This document shows positions 1 through 10,276 of a stretch of DNA of 33,430 bases, piece by piece (position 1 is the first letter of the stretch; each line of letters begins with the position of its first letter). The DNA is from an uncultured Vogesella sp. (GTDB lineage Bacteria; Pseudomonadota; Gammaproteobacteria; Burkholderiales; Chromobacteriaceae), in assembly GCA_946479405.1 (NCBI GenBank), contig CAMLGD010000007.1, positions 1 through 33,430 on the forward strand, given 5' to 3'. The translations under genes and the position numbers were made by a program. The notes under the pieces are model-generated. The model was not told where the DNA came from and searched no databases. It saw only the letters and a program-made list of their open reading frames with translations.

Positions 1-128
1 ACGGCGAGGTCTTCCGGCTTGTTCAGCACGTCCACGTCAATGATCTCGAAATCCATGCCCTTTTCGTACAACACGATGCGGCAACGCTGGCTGAACGGAC
101 AAGTGGTTCCGGAATAGAGTGTCATCAT
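1..128 (-). CDS. sspA: Stringent starvation protein A, N-terminal part (gene runs off the window)
   Basis: SspA is a glutathione-S-transferase-fold protein that binds RNA polymerase and alters transcription in stationary phase and stress; it is not thought to be an active GST. Only the first ~42 codons are present. They read MMTLYSGTTCPFSQRCR, the thioredoxin-like start typical of SspA, followed by YEKGMDFEIIDVDVLNKPEDLA. Two ATGs are adjacent (126-128 and 123-125). The first is chosen; an AGGAAG ribosome-binding site lies about 10 bases upstream of it. The gene follows petC in the same direction, and petABC-sspA is a common order in betaproteobacteria. A hairpin terminator lies between petC and sspA, so sspA probably has its own promoter in 129-230. 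The family call is firm from the N-terminus alone. Confidence 0.9.
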   Translation of the reverse strand, partial: MMTLYSGTTCPFSQRCRIVLYEKGMDFEIIDVDVLNKPEDLA

Positions 129-230
129 GGCGGGCTGACTTCCTTTTGGCGGCAATTGATGAAATAACAGGCAATTTTAGCACTTTCGCCAGACAAATAG
201 CGAATAAAATTACATAAGTCAATGATTACA

Positions 231-260
231 AAAGAAAAAGCGGAGCTTTCGCTCCGCTTT
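231..260 (-). terminator. Intrinsic terminator after petC
   Basis: Read on the minus strand, a 10-bp perfect stem (AAAGCGGAGC/GCTCCGCTTT) with a GAAA tetraloop is followed by a T-rich run (complement of 231-239). It sits 24 bases past the petC stop codon, so it would end the petABC transcript before sspA. Confidence 0.88.
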
Positions 261-283
261 ATTCAGGAAGAACACACTATGCT

Positions 284-1045
284 TTAGTGGATTTCTTTCC
301 AGTAGGCTTTCTTCAGGAAGTAAGCAAACGGCAACAGCAGCAGGAACAGGTACATCAGTACCACGTAGCCAATCTGTTGACGCTTAACCTGTGCCGGTTC
401 AGCCATGTACACCAGGAAGTTGGTCAGATCGGCCATGCGCTTGTCGAACTCGGCGGTGTTGGCCTTGCCATTTTCCAGCTTGGTCAGCGTGCCAGCCTTG
501 ACCAGCAGCAGCGAACGCTCCTCATGACCTTCGGCGTTCTTCTCGCTCTTGAGCACCTGCTCACCCTGCCATTGCCAAAGGATATGTGGCATGCCCACCT
601 TGTCGAATACCAAGTTGTTCCAGCCGGTCGGACGAGTGTCATCACGGTAGAAACCACGCAGGTAGCCATACAGGTAGTCAGCACCGCGCGAGCGGGCAAT
701 CACCGACAAGTCCGGCGGTGTAGCACCAAACCAGGCCTTGGCATCCTTCTTGTCCATGGCAACGTTCATTTGCTCGCCGATTTTATCGGTGGCAAACATC
801 AGGTTGCTTTTGATCTGCTCTTCGGACAGGCCGATGTCCGTCAGACGGTTATAGCGCATGGCGCTGGCCGAATGACATGACAGACAGTAGTTGACGAAGG
901 TTTGTGCACCGCGCTGCAGGCTTTCGGTGTCCTGAATATTGATCGGCGCCTTTTCCAGGGCCGGACCTTCAGAAGCTGCGAATGCACCGAATGCCGGCAG
1001 GACGAGGGCAGCAGCAGCAATCAATTGACGAATAGTCTTGTTCAT
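284..1045 (-). CDS. petC: Ubiquinol-cytochrome c reductase, cytochrome c1 subunit
   Basis: Cytochrome c1 is the membrane-anchored c-type cytochrome of the bc1 complex (complex III) and passes electrons from the Rieske protein to soluble cytochrome c. The 253-residue protein starts with a signal peptide (about residues 1-23, ending AFA-AS). It has the haem attachment motif CLSCH at residues 54-58 and ends with a single C-terminal membrane helix (QIGYVVLMYLFLLLLPFAYF) followed by a basic tail. The chosen ATG at 1043-1045 has a GAGGGGG ribosome-binding site; upstream in-frame ATG at 1075 would lie inside petB and add residues before the signal peptide. It is the last gene of petABC, 13 bases after petB, and is followed by a terminator. 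Length and architecture are normal for the betaproteobacterial family. Confidence 0.96.
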   Translation of the reverse strand: MNKTIRQLIAAAALVLPAFGAFAASEGPALEKAPINIQDTESLQRGAQTFVNYCLSCHSASAMRYNRLTDIGLSEEQIKSNLMFATDKIGEQMNVAMDKKDAKAWFGATPPDLSVIARSRGADYLYGYLRGFYRDDTRPTGWNNLVFDKVGMPHILWQWQGEQVLKSEKNAEGHEERSLLLVKAGTLTKLENGKANTAEFDKRMADLTNFLVYMAEPAQVKRQQIGYVVLMYLFLLLLPFAYFLKKAYWKEIH

Positions 1046-1058
1046 AGTGCCCCCTCTA

Positions 1059-2396
1059 TCAGATAAATTTCGCAAACAGGGTTGCAGCTACCACGGTGAC
1101 TGCCACCAACACCAGGAAGCGAACCTGGCGTGCGGGAGTGCTCATGGTCACGCGGGTCGGAACCGGCGTGCTGCCAACGTCGTTCTTGGTATAGAACGGC
1201 ATGCCCAAGAAGAAGGCGAAGTAAACGCAGGAGAGCAGCTGTGCCACCACGGTACGTACGTTGGTAGACGGGGCTGCACCCAGAATACCCAGACCGATGA
1301 AGGCAATGATGAACAGCACCAGCATGAACTTGAACTTCGGACCACGGTAACGAATCGACTTCACCGGCGACTTGTCCAGCCACGGCAGGAAGGCAATCAG
1401 CACTACCGCCGCCCCCATGGCCAGTACGCCCCACACTTGTGTACCGGCAAAGGACGGAATGGCGCGCAGGATGGCGTAGAACGGGGTGAAGTACCAAACC
1501 GGCGCGATGTGCGGCGGAGTCTTCAGCGGGTCAGCCTGGTCGAAGTTAGGATGCTCCAGGAAGTAGCCACCCATTTCCGGCGCAAAGAACACGATGCCGG
1601 AGAAAACGATCAGGAACACGGCCACACCCAGAATATCCTTCACGGTGTAGTACGGATGGAACGGGATACCATCCAGCGGCTTGCCGTCTTCGCCCTTCAG
1701 TTTCTTGATCTCTACGCCGTCCGGGTTGTTAGAGCCCACTTCGTGCAGAGCGATCAGGTGCGCCACCACCAATGCCAGCAGGATTAGCGGAATGGCGATC
1801 ACATGCAGGGCGAAGAAGCGGTTCAGAGTCGCATCGCCTACCACGAAGTCGCCACGGATGAACACCGACAGGTCCGGGCCGATCACCGGGATAGAAGCAA
1901 ACAGGTTAACGATCACCTGCGCGCCCCAGAAAGACATCTGGCCCCACGGCAGCAGGTAGCCCATGAAGGCTTCGGCCATCAGCAGCAGGAAGATCAGCGT
2001 GCCGAAAATCCACACCAGCTCACGTGGCTGCTTGTACGAGCCATAGATCAGGCCGCGGAACATGTGCAGATACACCACCACGAAGAACATGGAAGCGCCA
2101 GTGGAGTGCATGTAACGGATAATCCAGCCACCCGCCACATCACGCATGATGTATTCGACCGAAGCAAACGCCACCGGGATGCCTGCGCCATTAAGCGTCG
2201 CATCCGGCTTGTAGTTCATGGTCAGGAAAATACCGGTAACGATCTGGATTACCAGCACCAGCATGGCCAGCGAGCCAAAGAAGTACCAGAAGTTGAAGTT
2301 CTTCGGTGCGTAATACTCGGTAACGTGCTCCTTCATCATCGAAGACAGCGGGAAGCGATCGTCTACCCAGTTCAGGATTTTTTGCCCTTTGCTCAT
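1059..2396 (-). CDS. petB: Ubiquinol-cytochrome c reductase, cytochrome b subunit
   Basis: Cytochrome b is the integral membrane core of the bc1 complex; it binds two b haems and forms the quinol-oxidising and quinone-reducing sites. The 445-residue protein has many hydrophobic helices. Candidate haem ligands are His97 and His111 on one helix and His198 and His213 on another. The Qo-site motif is PVWY (about residues 299-302) rather than PEWY, a variant known in beta- and gammaproteobacteria. The N-terminal half (MSKGQKILNWVDDRFPLSSM) is characteristic. The start at 2396 has an AGGGAG ribosome-binding site; longer in-frame reading would overlap petA. The gene starts 14 bases after petA and ends 13 bases before petC, so the three are surely one transcript. 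Confidence 0.97.
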   Translation of the reverse strand: MSKGQKILNWVDDRFPLSSMMKEHVTEYYAPKNFNFWYFFGSLAMLVLVIQIVTGIFLTMNYKPDATLNGAGIPVAFASVEYIMRDVAGGWIIRYMHSTGASMFFVVVYLHMFRGLIYGSYKQPRELVWIFGTLIFLLLMAEAFMGYLLPWGQMSFWGAQVIVNLFASIPVIGPDLSVFIRGDFVVGDATLNRFFALHVIAIPLILLALVVAHLIALHEVGSNNPDGVEIKKLKGEDGKPLDGIPFHPYYTVKDILGVAVFLIVFSGIVFFAPEMGGYFLEHPNFDQADPLKTPPHIAPVWYFTPFYAILRAIPSFAGTQVWGVLAMGAAVVLIAFLPWLDKSPVKSIRYRGPKFKFMLVLFIIAFIGLGILGAAPSTNVRTVVAQLLSCVYFAFFLGMPFYTKNDVGSTPVPTRVTMSTPARQVRFLVLVAVTVVAATLFAKFI

Positions 2397-2410
2397 GTTC
2401 ACTCCCTCGC

Positions 2411-2995
2411 TTATTTGTCTTCGCCGATCAACAGGCGAGTGTCGGCCAGGTATTTGTGCGGCGGGATGACCAGGTTCTTCGGTGCCGGTACGCCGTTGTA
2501 GACGCGGGCGGCAAGGTCGAACTTGGAGCCGTGACACGGACAGTAGAAACCACCCACCCATTTCGGTCCCAGGTCAGCGGGCGCAATATCCGGGCGGTGA
2601 GTCGGAGAACAGCCCAGATGGGTACAGATACCCACGGCAACCAATACCTCCGGCTTGATGGAGCGGTGCTTGTTCTTGCAGTATTCCGGCTGCTCGGAGC
2701 CTTCGGAGGACGGATCCAGCAGATCGCCTTCGATAGTAGCCAGATTCTTCAGCTGCTCCGGAGTACGCGACAGCACCCACACCGGCTTGCCGCGCCACTC
2801 GACGTTGATCTTCTGACCCGGCTCCAGCTTGCTGATATCTACTTCGACCGGGGCACCAGCAGCCTTGGCACGCTCAGACGGCGCAAAGCTCATCAAAAAC
2901 GGCACAGCCACACCGGCTGCCGCCACACCACCAACCGCGCTGGTGGCCACCGTCAGAAAGCGACGGCGCCCCGCATCAACGTGTTGTTCACTCAT
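2411..2995 (-). CDS. petA: Ubiquinol-cytochrome c reductase, Rieske iron-sulfur subunit
   Basis: The Rieske protein carries the 2Fe-2S cluster that takes the first electron from quinol at the bc1 Qo site. The 194-residue protein opens with a Tat-type signal-anchor (RRRFLTVATSAVGG) that is not expected to be cleaved in this family. The cluster-binding boxes CTHLGC and CPCHG are both intact in the C-terminal half. The ATG at 2993-2995 is preferred because GAGG sits 9 bases upstream. An ATG at 3004 in the same frame would add only three residues and overlaps that ribosome-binding site. It is the first gene of petABC. A weak promoter-like pair (TTGGCA, 17 bases, ATATGC, minus strand, about 3075-3105) lies upstream but is not convincing. 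Confidence 0.96.
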   Translation of the reverse strand: MSEQHVDAGRRRFLTVATSAVGGVAAAGVAVPFLMSFAPSERAKAAGAPVEVDISKLEPGQKINVEWRGKPVWVLSRTPEQLKNLATIEGDLLDPSSEGSEQPEYCKNKHRSIKPEVLVAVGICTHLGCSPTHRPDIAPADLGPKWVGGFYCPCHGSKFDLAARVYNGVPAPKNLVIPPHKYLADTRLLIGEDK

Positions 2996-3119
2996 TACAG
3001 TCATCCTCAAACGTGGAAACCGAGCTCTAAACTTGAAACCTTACGATTCTACCCGAATCCAACACGGAACTTGAAGCGCATATGCGAGAAATCGCCTCAT
3101 TGCCAATATGGGATTGTCG

Positions 3120-3866
3120 TTATACCGGGTTGAACAGGTCGACAAAGCTGACATCCAGTGCGTATTCCGCAGCCAGCCATTCACCCAAGGCTTTTACACC
3201 ATAGCGCTCGGTTGCATGATGACCTGCCGCAAGGAATGTAACGCCATACTCCTGTGCCAGGTGCAGGTTCTGCTCGGACACCTCCCCGGTAATGAAGGCA
3301 TCCACCCCCAGTGCTACAGCCTGCTCGAAATAGCCCTGCGCCCCGCCAGTACACCATGCCAGCCGCTGGATAGTACGCTCGGCGGGGCCCAACAACAGCG
3401 GCTCACGCCCTAGGCTGCACGCCAACTTTGCGGCCAACTGCGTACCACTTAACGGTTGCGGCAACTCGCCATGCCATAGCAAGGGCTCCTCTGGGCAGGG
3501 CCGAGATGCGAGCAGCCCCAGTTTTTGTGCCAGTTGGGCGTTATTTCCCAGCTCCGGATGGGCATCCAGCGGCAAGTGATAAGCCAGAAGACTGATGTCG
3601 TTTTGCAGCAACGTCGCGATGCGCTGACGCTTGATGCCTGTTACCGGTGCCGGTTCGCTTTTCCAGAAATAGCCGTGATGCACCAGGATGGCATCTGCCT
3701 GCAAGCGCACCGCCTCATCCAACAGCGCCTGTGATGCCGTAACCCCGGTAACAACCCGTTGCACCTGCGCCCGCCCCTCTACCTGCAAACCATTCGGGGC
3801 ATAGTCCTTGAAACGCCATGGCTCCAGTTTCTGGTTAAGCGCCAACACCAGCTGCTGCAACTCCAT
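3120..3866 (-). CDS. Nif3-like dinuclear metal centre protein (YbgI/DUF34 family)
   Basis: This family forms hexameric toroids with a two-metal site. The physiological reaction is still not well defined; a GTP cyclohydrolase-1-type-2 label seen in databases should be treated cautiously. The 248-residue length matches E. coli YbgI. Visible family features are DYAPNGLQVEG near the N-terminus, the metal-binding VHHGYFWK segment, LDAHPELGNN, and the C-terminal block FITGEVSEQNLH followed by AAGHHATERYG. The start at 3866 has GGGAG 8 bases upstream. An in-frame ATG at 3899 would extend it into the intergenic repeat. It lies upstream of petA in the same direction, a frequent neighbourhood in Neisseriales. 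About 120 bases separate it from petA. Confidence 0.92.
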   Translation of the reverse strand: MELQQLVLALNQKLEPWRFKDYAPNGLQVEGRAQVQRVVTGVTASQALLDEAVRLQADAILVHHGYFWKSEPAPVTGIKRQRIATLLQNDISLLAYHLPLDAHPELGNNAQLAQKLGLLASRPCPEEPLLWHGELPQPLSGTQLAAKLACSLGREPLLLGPAERTIQRLAWCTGGAQGYFEQAVALGVDAFITGEVSEQNLHLAQEYGVTFLAAGHHATERYGVKALGEWLAAEYALDVSFVDLFNPV

Positions 3867-3920
3867 TACCCGCTCCCTTTCGCTATCGTCTGACTGCATT
3901 GTGCCAGAGCCGACAAACAA

Positions 3921-3949
3921 TGCGGCCAACCTTGGCAAGGTTGGCCGCA
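3921..3949. repeat. Paired TGCGGCCAAC repeat forming a 14-bp hairpin
   Basis: Two inverted copies of the 10-mer TGCGGCCAAC (3921-3930 and, reversed, 3940-3949) form a perfect palindrome with 14-base arms (TGCGGCCAACCTTG) and a single central base. It lies between groEL and the Nif3-like gene. There is no T-run directly after it, but the groEL terminator is adjacent. It is one of several such pairs in the window (see findings). Confidence 0.9.
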
Positions 3950-3950
3950 A

Positions 3951-3979
3951 AGAAAAACCCCGCAGCAAGCTGCGGGGTT
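3951..3979 (-). terminator. Intrinsic terminator of groESL
   Basis: On the minus strand, a GC-rich 10-bp stem (AACCCCGCAG with CTGCGGGGTT, loop CTTG) is followed by TTTTTCTTT. It begins 25 bases after the groEL stop codon. Confidence 0.92.
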
Positions 3980-4003
3980 CTGGCTCGTAACGGAGCGGGC
4001 TGC

Positions 4004-5668
<1,665 letters not shown>

Positions 5669-5691
5669 TCAAACAAAAGTAACGGGTCGGA

Positions 5692-5979
5692 TTACTCAAC
5701 GATGCCCATTACGTCTTCTTCGCGCATTACCAGCAGCTCTTCGCCGTCAACCTTTACGGTCTGGCCGGAGTACTTGCCGAAGATCACCTTGTCGCCTACC
5801 TTCAGCTCCAGGGCACGGCGCTCGCCGTTTTCCAGAATCTTGCCGTGGCCCACGGCGACTACCTCGCCCATGTCCGGCTTCTCGGCAGCGGCGCCCGGCA
5901 GAACGATACCGGAAGCGGTTTTTTCTTCAGCTTCAAGGCGCTTGATAACAACACGGTCGTGCAGAGGACGGATTGCCAT
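5692..5979 (-). CDS. groES: Co-chaperonin GroES (Cpn10)
   Basis: GroES is the heptameric lid that caps GroEL during the folding cycle. The 95-residue protein has the full family sequence: [19 protein letters not shown] at the N-terminus, the mobile loop [11 protein letters not shown] that contacts GroEL, then [18 protein letters not shown] and EEDVMGIVE at the end. An AGGAGA ribosome-binding site lies 6 bases before the ATG. It is the first gene of the groESL operon and directly follows the CIRCE element and heat-shock promoter at 6043-6097. Confidence 0.98.
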   Translation of the reverse strand: MAIRPLHDRVVIKRLEAEEKTASGIVLPGAAAEKPDMGEVVAVGHGKILENGERRALELKVGDKVIFGKYSGQTVKVDGEELLVMREEDVMGIVE

Positions 5980-6042
5980 TGATCTCTCCTGAATCAGTAG
6001 CTATGTGAACAGAGACATTGCTTGAGGGTGAGGGGAACACTG

Positions 6043-6069
6043 TTAGCACTCCCCCCTTGCGAGTGCTAA
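6043..6069 (-). promoter_or_regulatory. CIRCE operator of groESL (HrcA binding site)
   Basis: TTAGCACTC, nine bases, GAGTGCTAA: an exact match to the CIRCE consensus inverted repeat. It covers the transcription start region of groES. CIRCE is bound by the repressor HrcA, which is released on heat shock. No hrcA gene is in the window. Confidence 0.96.
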
Positions 6070-6097
6070 TCATAGGGACGGGGTTGCCAGCTTTCAA
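6069..6097 (-). promoter_or_regulatory. groESL promoter (-35 TTGAAA, 17 bases, -10 TATGAT)
   Basis: On the minus strand TTGAAA (6092-6097) and TATGAT (6069-6074) are separated by 17 bases, a good sigma-70 type promoter. The -10 box abuts CIRCE, so HrcA would block it. The CTTGAAA and the C-rich stretch before the -10 (CCCCGTCCCTAT) also resemble a heat-shock sigma-32 promoter, so dual control is possible but unproven. Confidence 0.75.
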
Positions 6098-6142
6098 GAG
6101 GGGGATGTGAAGAAATTCTGGAATTGGGAGAGCTCCTGCGCC

Positions 6143-7240
6143 CTAGTCACCCTTGCGCAAGGTCAGCCAGCGAGGCGCCCGGAAGTGCACGATCAGTCTG
6201 TACAGGTAGAGGTAGGCTGCAATAAAGAGCACCACAAAGACCAGCAGCACCCATGTCCGGTTCCAGAAGAGCATGGCTGGCAATACCGAAAATGAGCAGA
6301 GCAGCCAAAGATAGGGAGATGTCAGGCTATTACGCTGCGTGAGATGTCGAGCTTCGCGGGAGCCGACCATCCAGCGCACCAAGCGCCGGTAGATCATTTG
6401 ATGCAGATGCAGTGCATCTGGACGCCCCACTGCCCGGCCTTGCAAGAACTTGCGCCGATAGATGGAAAACAAGGTCTCGAATACGGGGTAAATCACGCAC
6501 AGCATTGGAAACCAGGGCGACACTTGCGGGTTACGGGCAACGAGCAGCACAGAGACTTCTGCAATCATGAAGCCCACCAAGTAGGCTCCACCATCACCGG
6601 CAAAAATCAACCCACGCGGGAAATTCCAGCACAGGAAGCCAAGCACTGCACCAATCATAGCCATGCATACGCTCATCAGCAGAATGTCATGCACCTTGAG
6701 ACACACATAAGCCATGGCAGTAAAAACAAGCACTGCCACCATGCCGGAAAGGCCATTGTAGCCGTCGATGATATTGAAAGCATGCGCGACGCCCCCTACG
6801 GCAACCATGGTTACCACCAGAGACAGCCACCAATAGCGAGCCAGCAGATGATCAACAGCTGGAATCCCCAACCGTGTCAGAGCAGCCTGTATCAACAGAT
6901 ACCCCAATCCGGCGGACACAAAGGTTGCCAACAAACGGATCAGCGGCCCGATCCTCTTGGTGACATCCTCCAGCAGGCCAAAGCCGAATGCAGGCATGGT
7001 CGACAGTAGCAACAGCAGCACCCACACCGACGTATTCAGATAACCAGAGAGCGCACACCCAACCAGCAGCCCCAACATGATCGGGATACCCCCGACCCTT
7101 GGCACAGGCACGGCATGAAATTTCTGCACGCCAGCGGTATCAGAGTCGGCAGTGAGATGAGAGTGCAAATGTGAGTATCTGATGAGGCCAAGGCCCGCAA
7201 GAATAGAAACCAACATTGCCGTCAGTAATATTTGCAGCAT
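6143..7240 (-). CDS. WecA/MraY-family polyprenyl-phosphate sugar-1-phosphate transferase (initiating enzyme)
   Basis: Enzymes of this family move a sugar-1-phosphate (often GlcNAc-1-P) from a UDP-sugar to undecaprenyl phosphate on the inner membrane, starting O-antigen or capsule units. The protein is 365 residues with about ten hydrophobic helices. Family motifs visible are PVPRVGGIP (about 45-53), LLEDVTKR with acidic Glu91-Asp92, FNIIDGYNGL (Asn156, Asp159), AGDGGAYL (Asp216) and the cytoplasmic HLHQ (278-281) in place of the usual HxHH. The start at 7240 fits family N-termini but has no clear ribosome-binding site; an in-frame upstream start cannot be excluded. It runs away from rmlB, whose start lies 180 bases off, so the two may share a divergent control region. 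It plausibly primes the glycan made by the neighbouring locus. Sugar specificity is unknown. Confidence 0.88.
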   Translation of the reverse strand: MLQILLTAMLVSILAGLGLIRYSHLHSHLTADSDTAGVQKFHAVPVPRVGGIPIMLGLLVGCALSGYLNTSVWVLLLLLSTMPAFGFGLLEDVTKRIGPLIRLLATFVSAGLGYLLIQAALTRLGIPAVDHLLARYWWLSLVVTMVAVGGVAHAFNIIDGYNGLSGMVAVLVFTAMAYVCLKVHDILLMSVCMAMIGAVLGFLCWNFPRGLIFAGDGGAYLVGFMIAEVSVLLVARNPQVSPWFPMLCVIYPVFETLFSIYRRKFLQGRAVGRPDALHLHQMIYRRLVRWMVGSREARHLTQRNSLTSPYLWLLCSFSVLPAMLFWNRTWVLLVFVVLFIAAYLYLYRLIVHFRAPRWLTLRKGD

Positions 7241-7419
7241 CGAAAAACGCGTCCAGAGTGAAGGCCTTTGCCAGGCCCATACCAGAGCCAAGCTCCGGCA
7301 GCAGGATCGGGAGGATAACAGATAGTAGGATATACTCGGATTTTTCGCAGTCTCATCAACAGACAAGTGTTCTGCCTGACTTTTCGCGGGCCTCAATCTG
7401 ACTTTTGGAACCCTAACCC

Positions 7420-8484
7420 ATGATTCTCGTTACTGGCGGGGCCGGATTCATCGGCGCCAATTTCGTTCTTGACTGGCTTGCCTGCGAGGGTGAACCAGTC
7501 GTCAATCTCGACAAGCTTACCTACGCCGGCAATCTGCAGACCTTGTCATCGCTGGAACGTGACCCTCGCCACCACTTCATCCGTGGAGATATCGGCGACC
7601 GGGATCTGGTAACAAGTCTTTTACTCGAGCATCGCCCCAGGGCCGTTGTCAATTTTGCAGCCGAGTCACATGTTGACCGCTCCATTCACGGCCCGGGCGA
7701 TTTCATCCAGAGCAACGTCGTTGGCACCTTCAACTTGCTGGAGTCCGTCCGTGGTTACTGGGCAACCTTGAGCGACGAAGAGCGATCGTCCTTCCGTTTC
7801 CTGCACGTATCAACGGATGAGGTCTATGGTACGTTGGCCGCAACGGATGCCCCCTTCAGCGAAACCAACCGCTACGAGCCCAACAGCCCCTACTCCGCCA
7901 GCAAAGCCGCATCGGACCATCTGGTACGAGCCTGGCACCATACCTATGGCCTGCCGGTACTCACCACCAATTGCAGCAACAACTATGGCCCCTACCACTT
8001 CCCGGAGAAGCTGATCCCGCTGGTGATCCTCAACGCCATAGCAGGAAAAGCACTACCCATTTACGGTGATGGCCAGCAGATTCGAGACTGGCTTTACGTA
8101 AAAGACCACTGCGCTGCAATACGCTGCGTACTGGAAGCCGGCAAGGTTGGTGAAACCTACAACGTGGGCGGCTGGAATGAAAAAGCCAACCTGGATGTAG
8201 TGCATACCATCTGCGCCATTCTTGACGAATTGCAGCCACGCAGTGACGGCAAACCTTACGCGGAACAAATCACTTTTGTAGCGGATCGCCCCGGCCATGA
8301 CCGCCGCTACGCGATTGACGCACGCAAACTGGAACAAGAGCTTGGCTGGAAACCCGCCGAAACCTTTGAGACTGGTATCCGTAAAACAGTCGCCTGGTAT
8401 CTGGCAAACCGTGAGTGGACTGAGGCCGTAACGAGTGGCAGCTACCGGCAATGGATAGACCGCCATTATGGGGATGAAGCATGA
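7420..8484 (+). CDS. rmlB: dTDP-glucose 4,6-dehydratase
   Basis: RmlB converts dTDP-D-glucose to dTDP-4-keto-6-deoxy-D-glucose, step two of dTDP-L-rhamnose synthesis. The 354-residue extended SDR protein has the NAD-binding GGAGFIG at residues 6-12, the catalytic STDEVYG segment (Thr132-Asp133-Glu134) and YSASK (Tyr158, Lys162). [15 protein letters not shown] and the C-terminal [12 protein letters not shown] are diagnostic of RmlB. A GGAA sequence lies about 10 bases before the ATG. It is the first gene of rmlB-rmlD-rmlA-rmlC and overlaps rmlD by 4 bases (ATGA). Its GC content looks closer to the flanking chromosome than to the AT-rich genes downstream, and it contains one copy of the TGCGGCCAAC repeat (7833-7842). 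Confidence 0.97.
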   Translation: MILVTGGAGFIGANFVLDWLACEGEPVVNLDKLTYAGNLQTLSSLERDPRHHFIRGDIGDRDLVTSLLLEHRPRAVVNFAAESHVDRSIHGPGDFIQSNVVGTFNLLESVRGYWATLSDEERSSFRFLHVSTDEVYGTLAATDAPFSETNRYEPNSPYSASKAASDHLVRAWHHTYGLPVLTTNCSNNYGPYHFPEKLIPLVILNAIAGKALPIYGDGQQIRDWLYVKDHCAAIRCVLEAGKVGETYNVGGWNEKANLDVVHTICAILDELQPRSDGKPYAEQITFVADRPGHDRRYAIDARKLEQELGWKPAETFETGIRKTVAWYLANREWTEAVTSGSYRQWIDRHYGDEA

Positions 8485-9374
8485 CCCGGATTTTGCTGAC
8501 GGGGAGTAATGGCCAACTTGGTTTTGAGCTGCAACGTGCTCTGGCCGTGACAGGCGAAACCGTTTGCCTTGATCGATCCAGCCTTGATTTATGCGATGCA
8601 GCTGCTATTCGGCAAACGCTGAACCGCGTGCAACCGGACATCATCGTGAACCCAGCGGCCTACACCGCAGTGGACAAAGCAGAGAGCGACCCCGCAACTG
8701 CTAAACAAGTGAATGCCAACGCGCCCGCCGTCATGGCCGCATGGGCCGCAGAGCACCAAGCGCTATTGATTCACTACTCCACTGACTACGTGTTCGATGG
8801 AGAAAAAAACGGCTCTTATATAGAGACGGATACGGCCAACCCTCAATCTGTCTATGGGTACAGCAAACTGGCCGGGGAACAGGCAGTTGCCGCATCGGGG
8901 GCTGCCCATGCCATTTTTCGTACCAGCTGGGTGTTTGGTGCTCATGGCGGTAACTTTCTGAAAACCATCCTGCGGCTGGCGACGGAGCGTGACCAGCTCA
9001 GCATCGTCGCCGATCAGATAGGGGCACCAACCCCGGCCAGCCTGCTTGCCGATGTAACCGCACACGTCATTCAGCAATATCGCCGGAACAAGCACGACTT
9101 TCCCAGCGGGCTCTACCATCTAAGCAGCAGCGGCAGCACCAGTTGGTACGCATACGCCCAACGAGTTGTTGAGTTGGCCACAACACATGGCTTTGCGCTG
9201 AAACTGTCTGCCGACAACATTCAGCCCATCCCTTCATCAGGGTATCCGACGCCAGCGCGCAGACCGCGCAACTCACAACTAGATTGCAGTAAAATCCAAA
9301 AAATTTTCGGCATTCACCTACCAGACTGGCAAGACGGCGTAAAGCACGTCATGGCCCAGCTTGAGCAACGTTGA
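8481..9374 (+). CDS. rmlD: dTDP-4-dehydrorhamnose reductase
   Basis: RmlD carries out the last step of the pathway, reducing dTDP-4-keto-L-rhamnose to dTDP-L-rhamnose with NAD(P)H. The 297-residue protein has the nucleotide-binding GSNGQLG (residues 8-14), the segment [14 protein letters not shown] and DYVFDG, and the active-site YGYSK (Tyr125, Lys129). RNSQLDCSK near the C-terminus is also typical. Its ATG overlaps the rmlB stop codon (ATGA), indicating translational coupling. Length is normal for the family. Confidence 0.96.
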   Translation: MTRILLTGSNGQLGFELQRALAVTGETVCLDRSSLDLCDAAAIRQTLNRVQPDIIVNPAAYTAVDKAESDPATAKQVNANAPAVMAAWAAEHQALLIHYSTDYVFDGEKNGSYIETDTANPQSVYGYSKLAGEQAVAASGAAHAIFRTSWVFGAHGGNFLKTILRLATERDQLSIVADQIGAPTPASLLADVTAHVIQQYRRNKHDFPSGLYHLSSSGSTSWYAYAQRVVELATTHGFALKLSADNIQPIPSSGYPTPARRPRNSQLDCSKIQKIFGIHLPDWQDGVKHVMAQLEQR

Positions 9375-9390
9375 CAACGAGATTGTGTCC

Positions 9391-10269
9391 ATGAGTAGAA
9401 AAGGCATCATTCTAGCCGGGGGCAGTGGCACCCGCCTTTATCCGGCCACCCTGGCAGTGAGCAAACAGCTACTGCCCATCTATGACAAGCCGATGATCTA
9501 TTACCCGTTAAGCACGCTGATGCTGGCAGGTATCCGGGACATACTGATTATCTCCACCCCGCAAGACACCCCGCGCTTTGAGCAGTTGCTCGGCGACGGC
9601 AGCCAATGGGGCATCAACCTGCAATACGCAGTACAGCCCAGCCCAGATGGGCTCGCACAAGCGTTCATCATTGGCGAGGCATTTCTGGCCGGCGCGCCTT
9701 CCGCACTCGTTCTTGGCGACAACATTTTCCACGGCCATGACTTTCCAAAGCTGCTGAAATCCGCTAACACCAAGCAGCAAGGCGCGAGCGTATTCGCCTA
9801 CCACGTACATGACCCGGAACGTTATGGCGTAGTGGAGTTCGACTCGCAAGGCAAGGCTCTGTCAATTGAAGAAAAACCGGGCAAACCCAAATCTAACTAT
9901 GCGGTTACCGGCCTTTATTTCTACGATGAGCAGGTAGTAGAAATCGCCAAATCAATTCAGCCCTCCACACGAGGGGAGCTGGAAATTACTGATGTAAACA
10001 ACCGTTATCTACTGCAAGGCCAGCTTGACGTACAAACAATGGGGCGGGGGTATGCCTGGTTGGACACTGGCACGCATGAATCCATGCTGGAAGCCAGTCA
10101 ATTCATTGCTACTGTAGAAAACCGCCAAGGTTTAAAAGTAGCTTGCCTGGAAGAAATTGCTTATACCCAGCACTGGATTGACACCCTCCAACTGGAAAAA
10201 CTAGCACAGCCGCTAAAGAAAAACGCTTACGGCCAATATCTGCTCCATTTAATTAAAGCAACCAACTAA
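9391..10269 (+). CDS. rmlA: Glucose-1-phosphate thymidylyltransferase
   Basis: RmlA joins glucose-1-phosphate and dTTP to give dTDP-glucose, the first step of dTDP-rhamnose synthesis; it is usually feedback-inhibited by dTDP-rhamnose. The 292-residue protein has the nucleotidyltransferase signature [11 protein letters not shown] (about residues 8-18), the lysine-bearing [26 protein letters not shown] and the sugar-binding [19 protein letters not shown]. The start [11 protein letters not shown] at 9391 is chosen because family proteins begin here; a longer in-frame start at 9361 would overlap rmlD. Spacing to rmlD is 16 bases and to rmlC 7 bases. Confidence 0.97.
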   Translation: MSRKGIILAGGSGTRLYPATLAVSKQLLPIYDKPMIYYPLSTLMLAGIRDILIISTPQDTPRFEQLLGDGSQWGINLQYAVQPSPDGLAQAFIIGEAFLAGAPSALVLGDNIFHGHDFPKLLKSANTKQQGASVFAYHVHDPERYGVVEFDSQGKALSIEEKPGKPKSNYAVTGLYFYDEQVVEIAKSIQPSTRGELEITDVNNRYLLQGQLDVQTMGRGYAWLDTGTHESMLEASQFIATVENRQGLKVACLEEIAYTQHWIDTLQLEKLAQPLKKNAYGQYLLHLIKATN

Positions 10270-10276
10270 TTACGCC

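Noticed and set aside
1059..2396. PVWY in place of PEWY in cytochrome b as a defect
   Set aside because: PVWY is a known natural variant in beta- and gammaproteobacterial bc1 complexes.
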